Shown piece by piece: positions 20,696 to 28,159 of a stretch of 64,000 bases of DNA (the first letter of the stretch is position 1; each line of letters starts with the position of its first letter). The notes beneath the pieces are model-generated. The model saw only the letters and a list, made by a program, of their open reading frames with translations, was not told the origin of the DNA and did not search any database. The position numbers were made by a program, and so were the translations under genes. The DNA lies in the NCBI RefSeq assembly GCF_030812855.1, contig NZ_JAUSTK010000019.1, forward strand, positions 1 through 64,000, given 5' to 3'. The stretch is from Paenibacillus wynnii (GTDB lineage Bacteria; Bacillota; Bacilli; Paenibacillales; Paenibacillaceae).

Positions 20696-21011
20696 TGCCG
20701 AATGGCTGCATACAGAGTTACAGCGGGGCGGAATAGTTTTAGTGGATTATGGTGCGGCGTGGTGTCCTCCCTGCAAGGTGCTGCTGCCTTTGTTGGAGGA
20801 GCTTCATCAGGAATATGGTGACGATGTGACTGTTGTTAAGGTGGACTGTGACGAATTGCCCGAACTGGCAGCGGAAGCGGGTGTGATGAGCATGCCTACA
20901 GTCATAGTGTACAAGGACGGCCAACCTATGGAGAAACTGGTAGGCTTACGTCCAAAGTCGGTCTATCAAAGCCTGTTGAATAAGCAACTGCTAAGCCGGG
21001 AAGCGATTTAA
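20676..21011 (+). CDS. Thioredoxin-like protein with CPPC active site
   Basis: 111 residues from TTG 20676, with GGGAGG upstream; the gene overlaps the MerR gene by 20 nt. Thioredoxin fold with active site W29-C30-P-P-C33 and the cis-proline in MSMPTVIVYKDGQ. The active site is CPPC rather than the CGPC of housekeeping thioredoxin, which usually shifts the redox potential. Cytoplasmic, as no signal is seen. Probably a stress-induced accessory thioredoxin controlled by the adjacent MerR protein. Confidence 0.88.
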   Translation: MTIQANSAEWLHTELQRGGIVLVDYGAAWCPPCKVLLPLLEELHQEYGDDVTVVKVDCDELPELAAEAGVMSMPTVIVYKDGQPMEKLVGLRPKSVYQSLLNKQLLSREAI

Positions 21012-21021
21012 AAAAATATAA

Positions 21022-21063
21022 AAAACAGGTAGGGTATCTAAGAAGGACCCCTGCCTGTTTTTT
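21022..21063. terminator. Bidirectional terminator
   Basis: AAACAGGTAGGG pairs with CCCCTGCCTGTTT, followed by T on the plus strand and preceded by A (T on the minus). It serves the thioredoxin gene and the converging CHAD gene. Confidence 0.85.
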
Positions 21064-21072
21064 AATGCCATT

Positions 21073-21960
21073 TTATTTAGACTTGCCTATGAGATGAGCT
21101 ATATCCTCCTGATGTAAGGCATCCAGAACCTCTGCTTTAAGTGTGTCAGTGAAGACTTCCCAAGTTTTTTTGCTGATATCCAGCTCCTCGCGTCCAATAC
21201 GGTTCAAAGTCTGGAGCCATACCCGCTTATCATTAATCTGTCCGAGCTGTTCCTGTATCTCCGAATAAATTTGCTCATGGGTATGGAATTTCTGATTCAG
21301 TGCAAAGGCAGCAGCATTGGCCGTATACCGAAGCTCTTTGGCCCCGATTCGCAATTGATGCAGCGCTTCATAGGCTTCCTCTGAGTCCCCTTCAGGTCTC
21401 CGAAATAAAGCTCTGCATGATTGTTTCTTTTGCTCAAAAGCAACCTCAAGCTCACGCATAACAACATTGGCATCTCTCTTCGCTACCAGGGGTTTTAACA
21501 GCACTGTTAGGAAGGTGTCCCATTGTTCATCCAGCTTTTTTCCTAATAGCTTAGGCAGTTCATCGGCTAGCCTTTGACGGTGTTTTTTGCGTTTTTCCTT
21601 CTGGTAGTTGATTACGGCTTTTAGAAGCTCGGCGCTTTTTGTATCCGCGGCTTCTTTGGAGTCTTTCCGTCTTTTTTTAAAAGAATCAATGAGTACGTCA
21701 TCGTCCCTAACCTTGCCCAGCAGCTTTTGCGCTTGTTTGAAGTACGGGAATAAGCCCGAAGAGTGACTTGGATCTAGAATGGCTAACAAAGTAAGAAGCT
21801 TGCGGCTGTTCACTCGCGCCTGATGAATATCCTCTTCATCAAACTTTTTAAGCGCAGCCTTAATATAGTCCTGAAAATTGATATAAAGTAAATGAAGTGC
21901 CTGTTCCCATTGCTCTGCCTTACTAATCCGTCCAGTTCTTGACAGTTCTTCCACAGTCAT
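21073..21960 (-). CDS. CHAD domain protein
   Basis: About 295 residues from ATG 21960, chosen because GGAGGG is 6 nt upstream; ATG 21966 abuts that site. Helical CHAD domain with repeated basic and histidine motifs (DIHQARVNSRKLLTLLAIL and ALHQLRIGAKELRYTANA), rich in Lys/Arg. CHAD domains bind polyphosphate. The protein stands alone, without the CYTH phosphatase domain or ppk nearby. Role inferred as polyphosphate binding. Confidence 0.85.
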   Translation of the reverse strand: MTVEELSRTGRISKAEQWEQALHLLYINFQDYIKAALKKFDEEDIHQARVNSRKLLTLLAILDPSHSSGLFPYFKQAQKLLGKVRDDDVLIDSFKKRRKDSKEAADTKSAELLKAVINYQKEKRKKHRQRLADELPKLLGKKLDEQWDTFLTVLLKPLVAKRDANVVMRELEVAFEQKKQSCRALFRRPEGDSEEAYEALHQLRIGAKELRYTANAAAFALNQKFHTHEQIYSEIQEQLGQINDKRVWLQTLNRIGREELDISKKTWEVFTDTLKAEVLDALHQEDIAHLIGKSK

Positions 21961-22027
21961 GTGCATCCCTCCAAAAGTTTGTTGGCTATATTCAGAAATG
22001 CAGCGTAACCTTTTGAAAAAGAGTCTC

Positions 22028-22044
22028 GTCTTATACTATAAGAC
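22028..22044. promoter_or_regulatory. Perfect 17-bp palindrome, putative operator
   Basis: GTCTTATACTATAAGAC reads the same on both strands around its central base. It lies between the divergent CHAD and stalk-domain genes and includes a TATACT-like -10. A dimeric regulator site is likely; the regulator is not evident. Confidence 0.55.
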
Positions 22045-22099
22045 AACGTTATCATTATCAAACACGGATTACAAACCAACTTTGACAGGAGGGTTAAGG

Positions 22100-23104
22100 A
22101 TGATGATGAAGAACAAGATTGCAAGGGTATTGGGCTTGAGTTTTCTTATCTCATGTGGGGGTTTCTATGCGGGTGAACATCCGGTTCTGGCTCAGGCTGC
22201 AACTGATCGAATAAGCACCGCAGCCGTATCTGTCACAGTTAAGACTCCTGTAATTAAAGTTAACGGCATAAAGCTAACTCTTGCTGACTCCCCTTATCTT
22301 AAGCAGGGTAGAGTGATGGTTCCTCTAAGAGGAGTAGCGGAGGGCATTGGTGCAGCGCTGACCTGGAATAAGGCAACCCTGACCGCAACGGTTGCTCGAG
22401 GTGCGCATAAGGCCCGGATGACAGCCGGTAGCTTTGAGGCTTTTAAAGACGGAAATCCCGTAACACTTGACGTCCCGGCAGAACTTCGGAACGGCAGGAT
22501 CTATATTCCTCTGCGCTTCTCTGCCGAAAGCATGGGTGGGACGGTATCCTGGAATGCTTCGACATGGACAGCCTCCATAGCGATGCCGCTTATACCATCC
22601 GCAGCTAAGTTGATTATTCAGAACACGGCAGATGCGGTAGTGACTGCACTGAAGAATGAGGATTGGAGCGCATTGGCAGCCTTGAGCTCCCAGCAGGGGG
22701 TTCGCTTCTCCCCTTACGGTTATGTGAACACAGCTAGTGACCGTGTACTGAGTCATAGCTCCTTAACTACTGCACCTTTGGACAATACAGCCTATCTCTG
22801 GGGTTCCTTTGATGGTACTGGCGATCCTATATTGTTGAACTTCGCCGGGTATTATGACCGATTTATATACAGTTCTGACTTCGCAGTAGCGCCGCAAATC
22901 GGTTACAATGTGTCTATTGGTACGGGTAACACAATTAACAACGTGCATAATATTTATCCAAATGCTATTGTTGTCGAATATCATTACGCCGGATTTGATC
23001 CGCAGTATGCCGGTATGGATTGGCAGAGCTTGCGGCTTGTATTCGAGGAAGAGGGTAGTCAGTGGGTACTCGTGGGCATTATTCATGATCAATGGACGAT
23101 CTAA
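22100..23104 (+). CDS. Secreted protein with copper-amine-oxidase-like (stalk) domain
   Basis: 334 residues from ATG 22100, with ACAGGAGGG upstream. Signal peptide (MMMKNKIARVLGLSFLISCG..., cleavage near AQA-A). It has the stalk-domain pattern common in Paenibacillus surface proteins: VKVNGIKLTL-type strand, RVMVPLRGVAEGIGAALTWN and RIYIPLRFSAESMGGTVSWN. The C-terminal ~140 residues (~195-334) resemble the NTF2-like folds often found after this domain. Exported or wall-associated; exact function unknown. The LipL gene begins about 20 nt after its stop, probably by read-through. Confidence 0.8.
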   Translation: MMMKNKIARVLGLSFLISCGGFYAGEHPVLAQAATDRISTAAVSVTVKTPVIKVNGIKLTLADSPYLKQGRVMVPLRGVAEGIGAALTWNKATLTATVARGAHKARMTAGSFEAFKDGNPVTLDVPAELRNGRIYIPLRFSAESMGGTVSWNASTWTASIAMPLIPSAAKLIIQNTADAVVTALKNEDWSALAALSSQQGVRFSPYGYVNTASDRVLSHSSLTTAPLDNTAYLWGSFDGTGDPILLNFAGYYDRFIYSSDFAVAPQIGYNVSIGTGNTINNVHNIYPNAIVVEYHYAGFDPQYAGMDWQSLRLVFEEEGSQWVLVGIIHDQWTI

Positions 23105-23123
23105 TCCAGGGAAATATACAGAG

Positions 23124-24011
23124 GTGAGCCAGCTTCCGCAGCAGCTGGTACTGTTCGAGCATATACATCGCAAGGTTGCAGAGCAGATAAACGGTGAACG
23201 AGTCGGGGAGACGGCGAAGCCTGCATCCGGTGACATGCTGATCCCGTTCGCGTTTGAAGAGACGCTGTGCCGTGATGTTGGAGCAGGCTTGGTGCTCCCG
23301 TCAATACACATATGGAGTCACCAAGGGGGAGTTGCGTTAGGACTCCGGGACAGCAAGCTGCCCTGTGCAGGATTGGCGATGCTAAGGCTGGAGGAACAGG
23401 GAATCCGCACAGCCGTTCGACATTCAGGAGGCGCTGCTGTACCGCTTGATGAAGGGGTGATTAACATCTCCCTGATTCTGCCGAAAAGCCGCGGCAAGCT
23501 GGACTTTCATGATGATTTCCGCCTGCTGGCTTCCTTGATAACGGAAGCTGTTGCCGTCACTCACCCGTTGGCGGCGGCTCAAATTGAGGCGGGAGAGATT
23601 ACTCACTCCTATTGCCCCGGTGACTTTGATCTGGCGATTGGCGGCCGTAAATTCTGCGGAATAGCGCAGCGGCGGCAAAGCCATGCCTATTTTGTACACG
23701 CTTTTGTGGTTATTTCCGGATCGGGACAGGAGCGAGGGGAGCTTATTCGCCGCTTCTATGAAGAGGCTGCCTGCGGGCAGGAAGGATTGTCCTATCCTGA
23801 CGTACGACCGGAAACCCTTGCCGGATTAGGGGAGCTGGGCGGCCCGGTAACAACGGAGGTATTTACTTCGGCTATGCTTCAGGTGCTAGCTAACCGCGGT
23901 ATCCAAGTTAAGCCGGCTGCTGTCCTGGCAGAGGAGACAGGTTATACTTTGGACTATGAAGACATACGCGTGCTGGAAGCCGCTCGGGTGCTGCGGGAAC
24001 GTTACGCGTAG
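23124..24011 (+). CDS. lipL: Lipoyl/octanoyl amidotransferase, LipL type
   Basis: About 295 residues if GTG 23124 is used (AGGGA upstream); ATG 23085, overlapping the previous gene, would give 308. It belongs to the biotin/lipoate protein ligase fold. The signature SYCPGDFDLAIGGRKFCGIAQRR-like region holds the catalytic cysteine (about C164), as in LipL, which moves octanoyl groups from GcvH to E2 subunits. LipM has a similar site and cannot be excluded. A C-terminal helix-turn-helix-like extension is present. Ends in a strong terminator. Confidence 0.8.
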   Translation: MSQLPQQLVLFEHIHRKVAEQINGERVGETAKPASGDMLIPFAFEETLCRDVGAGLVLPSIHIWSHQGGVALGLRDSKLPCAGLAMLRLEEQGIRTAVRHSGGAAVPLDEGVINISLILPKSRGKLDFHDDFRLLASLITEAVAVTHPLAAAQIEAGEITHSYCPGDFDLAIGGRKFCGIAQRRQSHAYFVHAFVVISGSGQERGELIRRFYEEAACGQEGLSYPDVRPETLAGLGELGGPVTTEVFTSAMLQVLANRGIQVKPAAVLAEETGYTLDYEDIRVLEAARVLRERYA

Positions 24012-24040
24012 CATGGGCTGAAGGCGGAACGTACTGCGCA

Positions 24041-24087
24041 GGCGCTGCAGGGATCGGGGGAAATTACCGAGCCTGCAGCGCCTTTTT
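24041..24087 (+). terminator. Rho-independent terminator of lipL
   Basis: GGCGCTGCAGG (24041-24051) pairs perfectly with CCTGCAGCGCC (24072-24082), followed by five T. Confidence 0.85.
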
Positions 24088-24140
24088 GTGATCCTTCGCA
24101 GCTAGGAAGAACAGGCATATGCTCTCACCCTAGCGATCCC

Positions 24141-24520
24141 ACGCCGCAAACCACTATCTATGTACTTAACTAACTACTAACGTGCGCAAACCACTATTTA
24201 TGTACTTAACTAACTCCCCCACGTCCACAAACCACTATCTATGTACTTAACTAACTATTCCACGTCCGCAAACCACCAACTATGTACTTAACTATCCTAC
24301 GTGCACAAACCACTATCTATGTACTTAACTAACTATTCCACGCACGCAAACCGCCAACTATGTACTTAACTATCCTACGTGCGCAAACCGCGATCTATGT
24401 ACTTAACTAACTACTCCACGTCCGCAAACCACCAACTATGTACTTAACTATCCTACGTGCGCAAACCGCGATCTATGTACTTAACTAACTATTCCACGCA
24501 CGCAAACCGCCACCTATCCG
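24141..24520. repeat. Minisatellite, nine and a half units of 37-41 bp
   Basis: Units begin ACGYNCRCAAACC and contain TATGTACTTAACTA. Starts are at 24141, 24180, 24221, 24262, 24299, 24340, 24377, 24418, 24455 and 24496. From the third unit on, lengths settle into an alternating 41/37 pattern, giving a 78-bp higher-order repeat. The short units lack AACT after CTTA. The reverse complement contains TTAGTT...TACATA..T, resembling half of the 25-bp palindromes that follow directly. No gene lies in 24012-24714. Confidence 0.85.
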
Positions 24521-24709
24521 AATAAGTGCACTTAGTACAACTAAAGTTGCTCCATTTTCTATAAGCCAATGTTTAATTGTACTTTATGCAGTTATTTCAT
24601 CGGTTTAGGGCTGTGAAACGTGTTTTGTTGGTTTTTAGGTGTATAAAGTGCAACTAAAGTCAAACGGAGGCGAATTTTGCATCAAATAGGTGTATAAAGT
24701 GCAACTAAA
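24521..24709. repeat. Palindrome array 2 (four-site phased repeat)
   Basis: Four 25-bp imperfect palindromes at 24521, 24572, 24634 and 24685, spaced 51, 62 and 51 bp. The arms are of the TTTAGTTG/CAACTAAA type. Intervening DNA differs from that of the other arrays, except before the last site, where AATTTTG and AATAG are shared with array 3 read in reverse. Confidence 0.85.
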
Positions 24710-24714
24710 CTAAA

Positions 24715-25494
24715 CTACATATAAAGATGCGGACGTCTGTCTAGGAAGATGGGGATTTGCTGCCGAATCAATCGTACTTTGTCCAAATCAAGCACACCAC
24801 TTAGGATAGCTTCACTTTCAGAGGCCTCGCAAACTATTTCTCCCCACGGATCGATGATCATGGAGTGGCCAGCGAAGGTATTGGCAGGATCAGTACCCGT
24901 GCGATTGCAAGCTACAACATAGCACTGATTTTCGATGGCTCTGCTAATTAGTAACGCACGCCAATGGGACAGTCTTGGGAGCGGCCACTCGGCACTGACG
25001 AACAACACTTCAGCACCCTGGGTCATGTGGGCCCGAATCCACTCGGGGAAGCGGATATCGTAGCAGATTACACCCGCGCTCGGTACACCATCCAATGTGA
25101 ATAATCCTTTGCTTTCGCCAGGCTGCAAATACAGGTGTTCTTCCATCAATCCGAACAGATGCAGCTTGCTGTATTCCCCAACGAGTTCACCTTGGCGGTT
25201 AAATACGAGCATACTATTAGTGATCCCGTCCGAATTCATTTTGGCGATAGAGCCCGCTACAATGTTAATGCCATATTTCTTCGCAAGAGACGAGATGAAC
25301 TTCTTGGTGATTCCCCCATCAGTATCGGCAATGTCTGTCAACCGGGTTAAATCATAACCCGTGGTCCACAACTCAGGAAGAATAAGGCAGTCGGGGGCTC
25401 CAGCGGCAGCTTCCCTAATTTTCAATTCCACTGCCGAATAATTAGCCTCAGGATTGCCGAATGCTATATCCATCTGGATCAAGGATATTCTCAA
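24715..25494 (-). CDS. Carbon-nitrogen hydrolase (nitrilase superfamily)
   Basis: 259 residues from TTG 25494, with GGAGG 8 nt upstream. The catalytic triad of the superfamily is present: E41 in LPELWTTGYD, K110 in YSKLHLFG, and C144 in GVICYDIRFP. Length and motifs fit the omega-amidase/MtnU-like branch (deaminated glutamine or methionine analogues), cytoplasmic. No methionine-salvage genes are nearby, so the substrate is uncertain. Confidence 0.88.
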   Translation of the reverse strand: MRISLIQMDIAFGNPEANYSAVELKIREAAAGAPDCLILPELWTTGYDLTRLTDIADTDGGITKKFISSLAKKYGINIVAGSIAKMNSDGITNSMLVFNRQGELVGEYSKLHLFGLMEEHLYLQPGESKGLFTLDGVPSAGVICYDIRFPEWIRAHMTQGAEVLFVSAEWPLPRLSHWRALLISRAIENQCYVVACNRTGTDPANTFAGHSMIIDPWGEIVCEASESEAILSGVLDLDKVRLIRQQIPIFLDRRPHLYM

Positions 25495-25583
25495 CAGTTA
25501 ACCTCCTCTATGGACTGATAGATTAAGATTATCTGTTCTCCAACGCTAAAGCAACTTTCAATCTGCATCAGGATGCTATTTAG

Positions 25584-25612
25584 TTGACGGGTCAATCAAT
25601 AATGTGTAATAT
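25584..25612 (+). promoter_or_regulatory. Promoter with overlapping palindromic operator
   Basis: TTGACG (25584-25589), 17-nt spacer, TAATAT (25607-25612). The -35 is inside the perfect palindrome TTGACGGGTCAA if the centre GG is ignored (arms TTGAC/GTCAA). A MarR dimer binding there would block RNA polymerase. Confidence 0.6.
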
Positions 25613-25665
25613 AACATTAAGCGAAACAATTTTACACAACTAATCACATAATAGAGGGGGTAATT

Positions 25666-26094
25666 ATGACTGAGCATCGTCCCCAGGAAGATCACATTTT
25701 TGAGCTGCTGCAGTCTTTAAATAAGGGTATCGGCCCCAAATTCGAACGTTGTGCCGGTATCAGTCCTTCCCGTCTGCGTCTTCTGCAAGAGCTGTTCCAG
25801 GTTAACGAGATTAGCCAGATATCATTACAAAAGACTATTGATATTGATGCGGCGGCGATCACCCGACATTTAAAGGGGCTCGAAGAAGACGGGGTAATTA
25901 CCCGTCGTAATAATCCGGCTGACAATAGGGTTACACTTGTGTCCCTTACCGAAAAAGGCCGGGAAAAAATCGTTTCCTATCGTAAAGAAAAGAATCAATT
26001 TATTAACGGGTTACTTACTGATTTCGACGAGCAGGACCGCACAGCGCTGATTGATTTACTAACACGCATACAACAGAATATCGGATTGCTATAA
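25666..26094 (+). CDS. MarR family regulator
   Basis: 142 residues with a winged helix at about 45-105 (recognition helix in IDAAAITRHLKGLEEDGVI; wing with RRNNPADNRVTLVSLTEKG). No cysteine in the N-terminal dimer region other than C21. It starts an apparent three-gene operon with a nitroreductase (34 nt downstream) and a small monooxygenase, the classical layout of quinone- or electrophile-responsive MarR systems. Probably autorepressed through the palindrome in its promoter. Confidence 0.9.
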   Translation: MTEHRPQEDHIFELLQSLNKGIGPKFERCAGISPSRLRLLQELFQVNEISQISLQKTIDIDAAAITRHLKGLEEDGVITRRNNPADNRVTLVSLTEKGREKIVSYRKEKNQFINGLLTDFDEQDRTALIDLLTRIQQNIGLL

Positions 26095-26128
26095 GACAAA
26101 TATTTTAAAAACAAAAGGAGAATAAAAT

Positions 26129-26764
26129 ATGAACGCTACACAAACCAATGACTTTACCAGCATAATTACAGGTCGCCGCTCCATTCGTAAATATGATCCA
26201 TCTGTTAAAATCAGTAAGGAAGAGATGACCGAAATACTTACGGAAGCTACACTCGCCCCTTCATCGGTGAACATGCAGCCGTGGCGTTTTATTGTTATTG
26301 AAAGTGCGGAAGGAAAGTCGAAGCTGGCTCCATTAGCCAAGTTCAATCAGGTTCAGGTAGAGACGTCCTCTGCGGTCATTGCTGTATTTGGAGATTTGAA
26401 CAACTTCGATTATGCTGAAGAAATCTATGGCGCTGCTGTTGAACGTGGATTAATGCCTGCTGATGTGAAGGAAAGACAGCTTACCGCATTGGCTGGTCAT
26501 TTCTCAACATTACCTGCCGATGTGAATAAAGATACCGTTCTGATTGATGCCGGCCTCGTTTCTATGCAGCTTATGCTGGCAGCCCGTGCTCACGGCTATG
26601 ACACCAACCCGATTGGCGGATATGAAAAGGACCGGATCGCTGAAGCTTACGGCTTGGACAAGGAACGTTACATCCCTGTAATGCTTATTTCCATCGGCAA
26701 AGCAGCGGAAGAAGGCTACGCATCTGTACGCCTTCCAATTGACAAGATCACTGATTGGAAATAA
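26129..26764 (+). CDS. Nitroreductase family FMN enzyme
   Basis: 211 residues. FMN-binding motifs of the family: RRSIRKYDPS near residue 14, EATLAPSSVNMQPWRF at about 40-55, and a C-terminal GGYEKDRIAEAYG with a following hydrophobic strand. AAAGGAG lies upstream of ATG. It probably reduces quinones, nitro compounds or similar electrophiles with NAD(P)H. Regulated with the MarR gene and followed after 18 nt by a monooxygenase-like gene. Confidence 0.9.
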   Translation: MNATQTNDFTSIITGRRSIRKYDPSVKISKEEMTEILTEATLAPSSVNMQPWRFIVIESAEGKSKLAPLAKFNQVQVETSSAVIAVFGDLNNFDYAEEIYGAAVERGLMPADVKERQLTALAGHFSTLPADVNKDTVLIDAGLVSMQLMLAARAHGYDTNPIGGYEKDRIAEAYGLDKERYIPVMLISIGKAAEEGYASVRLPIDKITDWK

Positions 26765-26782
26765 GAGGAGGTTGAAGAAATA

Positions 26783-27073
26783 ATGATCATTATCCATGCT
26801 GTTTTTCATGTGCTTCCAGAGCGTCAGGCTCAATTTCTGGAGGAAATTAAACCATTGATTGCTGCTTCGGTGGCTGAAGAAGGCAATCAATCCTATGAAT
26901 TGTACAGACATACAGAGCATGAGAATGACTTTATTATGGTGGAGACCTGGCGTGATTCAGAGGCTGTCTCCGAACATAATGCAAGTGCACACTTTACAGC
27001 GTTTGCGGCAAAAGCGGGAACCTTCCTGGCTGCACCGTTAGATGTTAAGGTCTATAGCGGCAATCTAGTATAA
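26783..27073 (+). CDS. ABM-domain (quinol monooxygenase-like) protein
   Basis: 96 residues forming a single ferredoxin-like antibiotic biosynthesis monooxygenase domain: AVFHVLPERQAQFLEEIKPL, then EEGNQSYELYRH, and VETWRDSEAVSEHNASAHF with the conserved histidine, as in YgiN. Members act on quinols or degrade haem. Context with a nitroreductase favours quinone metabolism. GAGGAGG precedes ATG, and a terminator ends the operon. Confidence 0.85.
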   Translation: MIIIHAVFHVLPERQAQFLEEIKPLIAASVAEEGNQSYELYRHTEHENDFIMVETWRDSEAVSEHNASAHFTAFAAKAGTFLAAPLDVKVYSGNLV

Positions 27074-27100
27074 TTAACAACTTCAATGAACTTAAATAAC

Positions 27101-27135
27101 AAGCGCTCAGGCATCTAATTGCCTGAGCGCTTTGT
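27101..27135. terminator. Rho-independent terminator
   Basis: Perfect 13-bp stem AAGCGCTCAGGCA/TGCCTGAGCGCTT with a 6-nt loop, followed by a short T-rich tail. The T-tract is weak. Confidence 0.75.
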
Positions 27136-27316
27136 TATTTACTAGTGGGAAACTCACACGTTTACACATCCAAACTTTAGGGTATCTATAGCTGTTCATC
27201 GGCATTCCTCAAGGCCGTTGCCTATTTAAACGCTGCCACACGGAATTATACTTGAACGGCCATTACAATCCTCATGTATAATTAACACAACTACAATATT
27301 ATAGATGGAGCTTATG

Positions 27317-27712
27317 ATGATAATAACAATTACCGGGCGCGGATTAAGAAAAGACGAGGTCCTCTTCACTTCACCCTACGGGGAGGGCAAAGGCATATGG
27401 TGCGGAGCAGCAATTTCGCTGGGCCATAACTATGAGGTAGAGTTCGAGATTAATCAGCTTTTAATGAGATGGATTGATATATTGCCGGCAGCAGCTGAAT
27501 ACAGTCTGACGCTGGATAAGGATCATGTTACTTTTACCGGCAGGCTGGAGAACATTGAGGAGGACGGATCGGCATTTCTTCAGGTAGGTGACAGCTTAAT
27601 TATGTTCGAGTGTCTGGGTGAACCTATGGCTCTTGGTAGTTTTGTAGAGGTTAAGACGGCTGAGCTCCGGATATATGATATGATAATAGTCGATTCAGAA
27701 GTAAAGCTATAA
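27317..27712 (+). CDS. Hypothetical protein, acidic, beta-rich
   Basis: About 131 residues from ATG 27317; GGAG at 27307-27310 fits it best, and ATG 27314 or 27305 are alternatives. No signal or membrane segment. The sequence alternates hydrophobic and polar residues (MIITITGRGLRKDEVLFTSP, ...), suggesting a beta-barrel or split-barrel fold, with many acidic residues. I recognise no family. It directly precedes an ArsR gene and a SulP transporter gene on the same strand. A possible promoter (TTGAAC, 19 nt, TATAAT at 27252-27282) lies upstream. Confidence 0.65.
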   Translation: MIITITGRGLRKDEVLFTSPYGEGKGIWCGAAISLGHNYEVEFEINQLLMRWIDILPAAAEYSLTLDKDHVTFTGRLENIEEDGSAFLQVGDSLIMFECLGEPMALGSFVEVKTAELRIYDMIIVDSEVKL

Positions 27713-27724
27713 GGAGCTCAAGTC

Positions 27725-28051
27725 ATGAACAGCGATATTCAGCAATTTAAGACCGAATTTTTCAAGGCGTTGGCGCATCCAATGCGTATTCGTATATTGG
27801 AACTGCTAAGCGAAGGTGAGAAGAATGTAAATGAACTTCAGGCTATTTTAGGATCTGAGGGCTCTGCTGTATCTCAGCAACTGGCTGTGCTGCGGGCCAA
27901 AAATGTGGTAGCCAGCGTCAAGGATGGAACCTCAGTCATCTATTCCCTTCGAGATCCCTTAATTAAGGACCTTTTGGCCGTAACTAAGCAAATATTCGAT
28001 AATCATCTTGTGAATACTATTTCCTTGCTGGAAGGCATACGTAGCGAGTGA
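27725..28051 (+). CDS. ArsR family regulator
   Basis: 108 residues with ArsR winged-helix motifs ALAHPMRIRILELLSEGEKN, LGSEGSAVSQQLAVLRAKNVV and YSLRDP. It contains no cysteines, so classical thiolate metal sensing is excluded. It lies 12 nt after the hypothetical gene and 108 nt before the SulP transporter gene, whose expression it may control. YgaV/BigR-like sulphur-responsive ArsR proteins need cysteines that are missing here, so the signal is unknown. Confidence 0.88.
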   Translation: MNSDIQQFKTEFFKALAHPMRIRILELLSEGEKNVNELQAILGSEGSAVSQQLAVLRAKNVVASVKDGTSVIYSLRDPLIKDLLAVTKQIFDNHLVNTISLLEGIRSE

Positions 28052-28159
28052 AATTTGGATATATTAAGCCTTATTTGGACGTTGACAATAGCGTCGTGCA
28101 GGAGTAATGTTTACATTATATTCAAATAATCAGATATTTAGAGAAAAGAAGGTTAGATC

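Noticed and set aside
24141..24520. CRISPR array
   Set aside because: Units are near-identical through their whole length with no unique spacers, lengths alternate 37/41, and no cas genes are present. It is a minisatellite.
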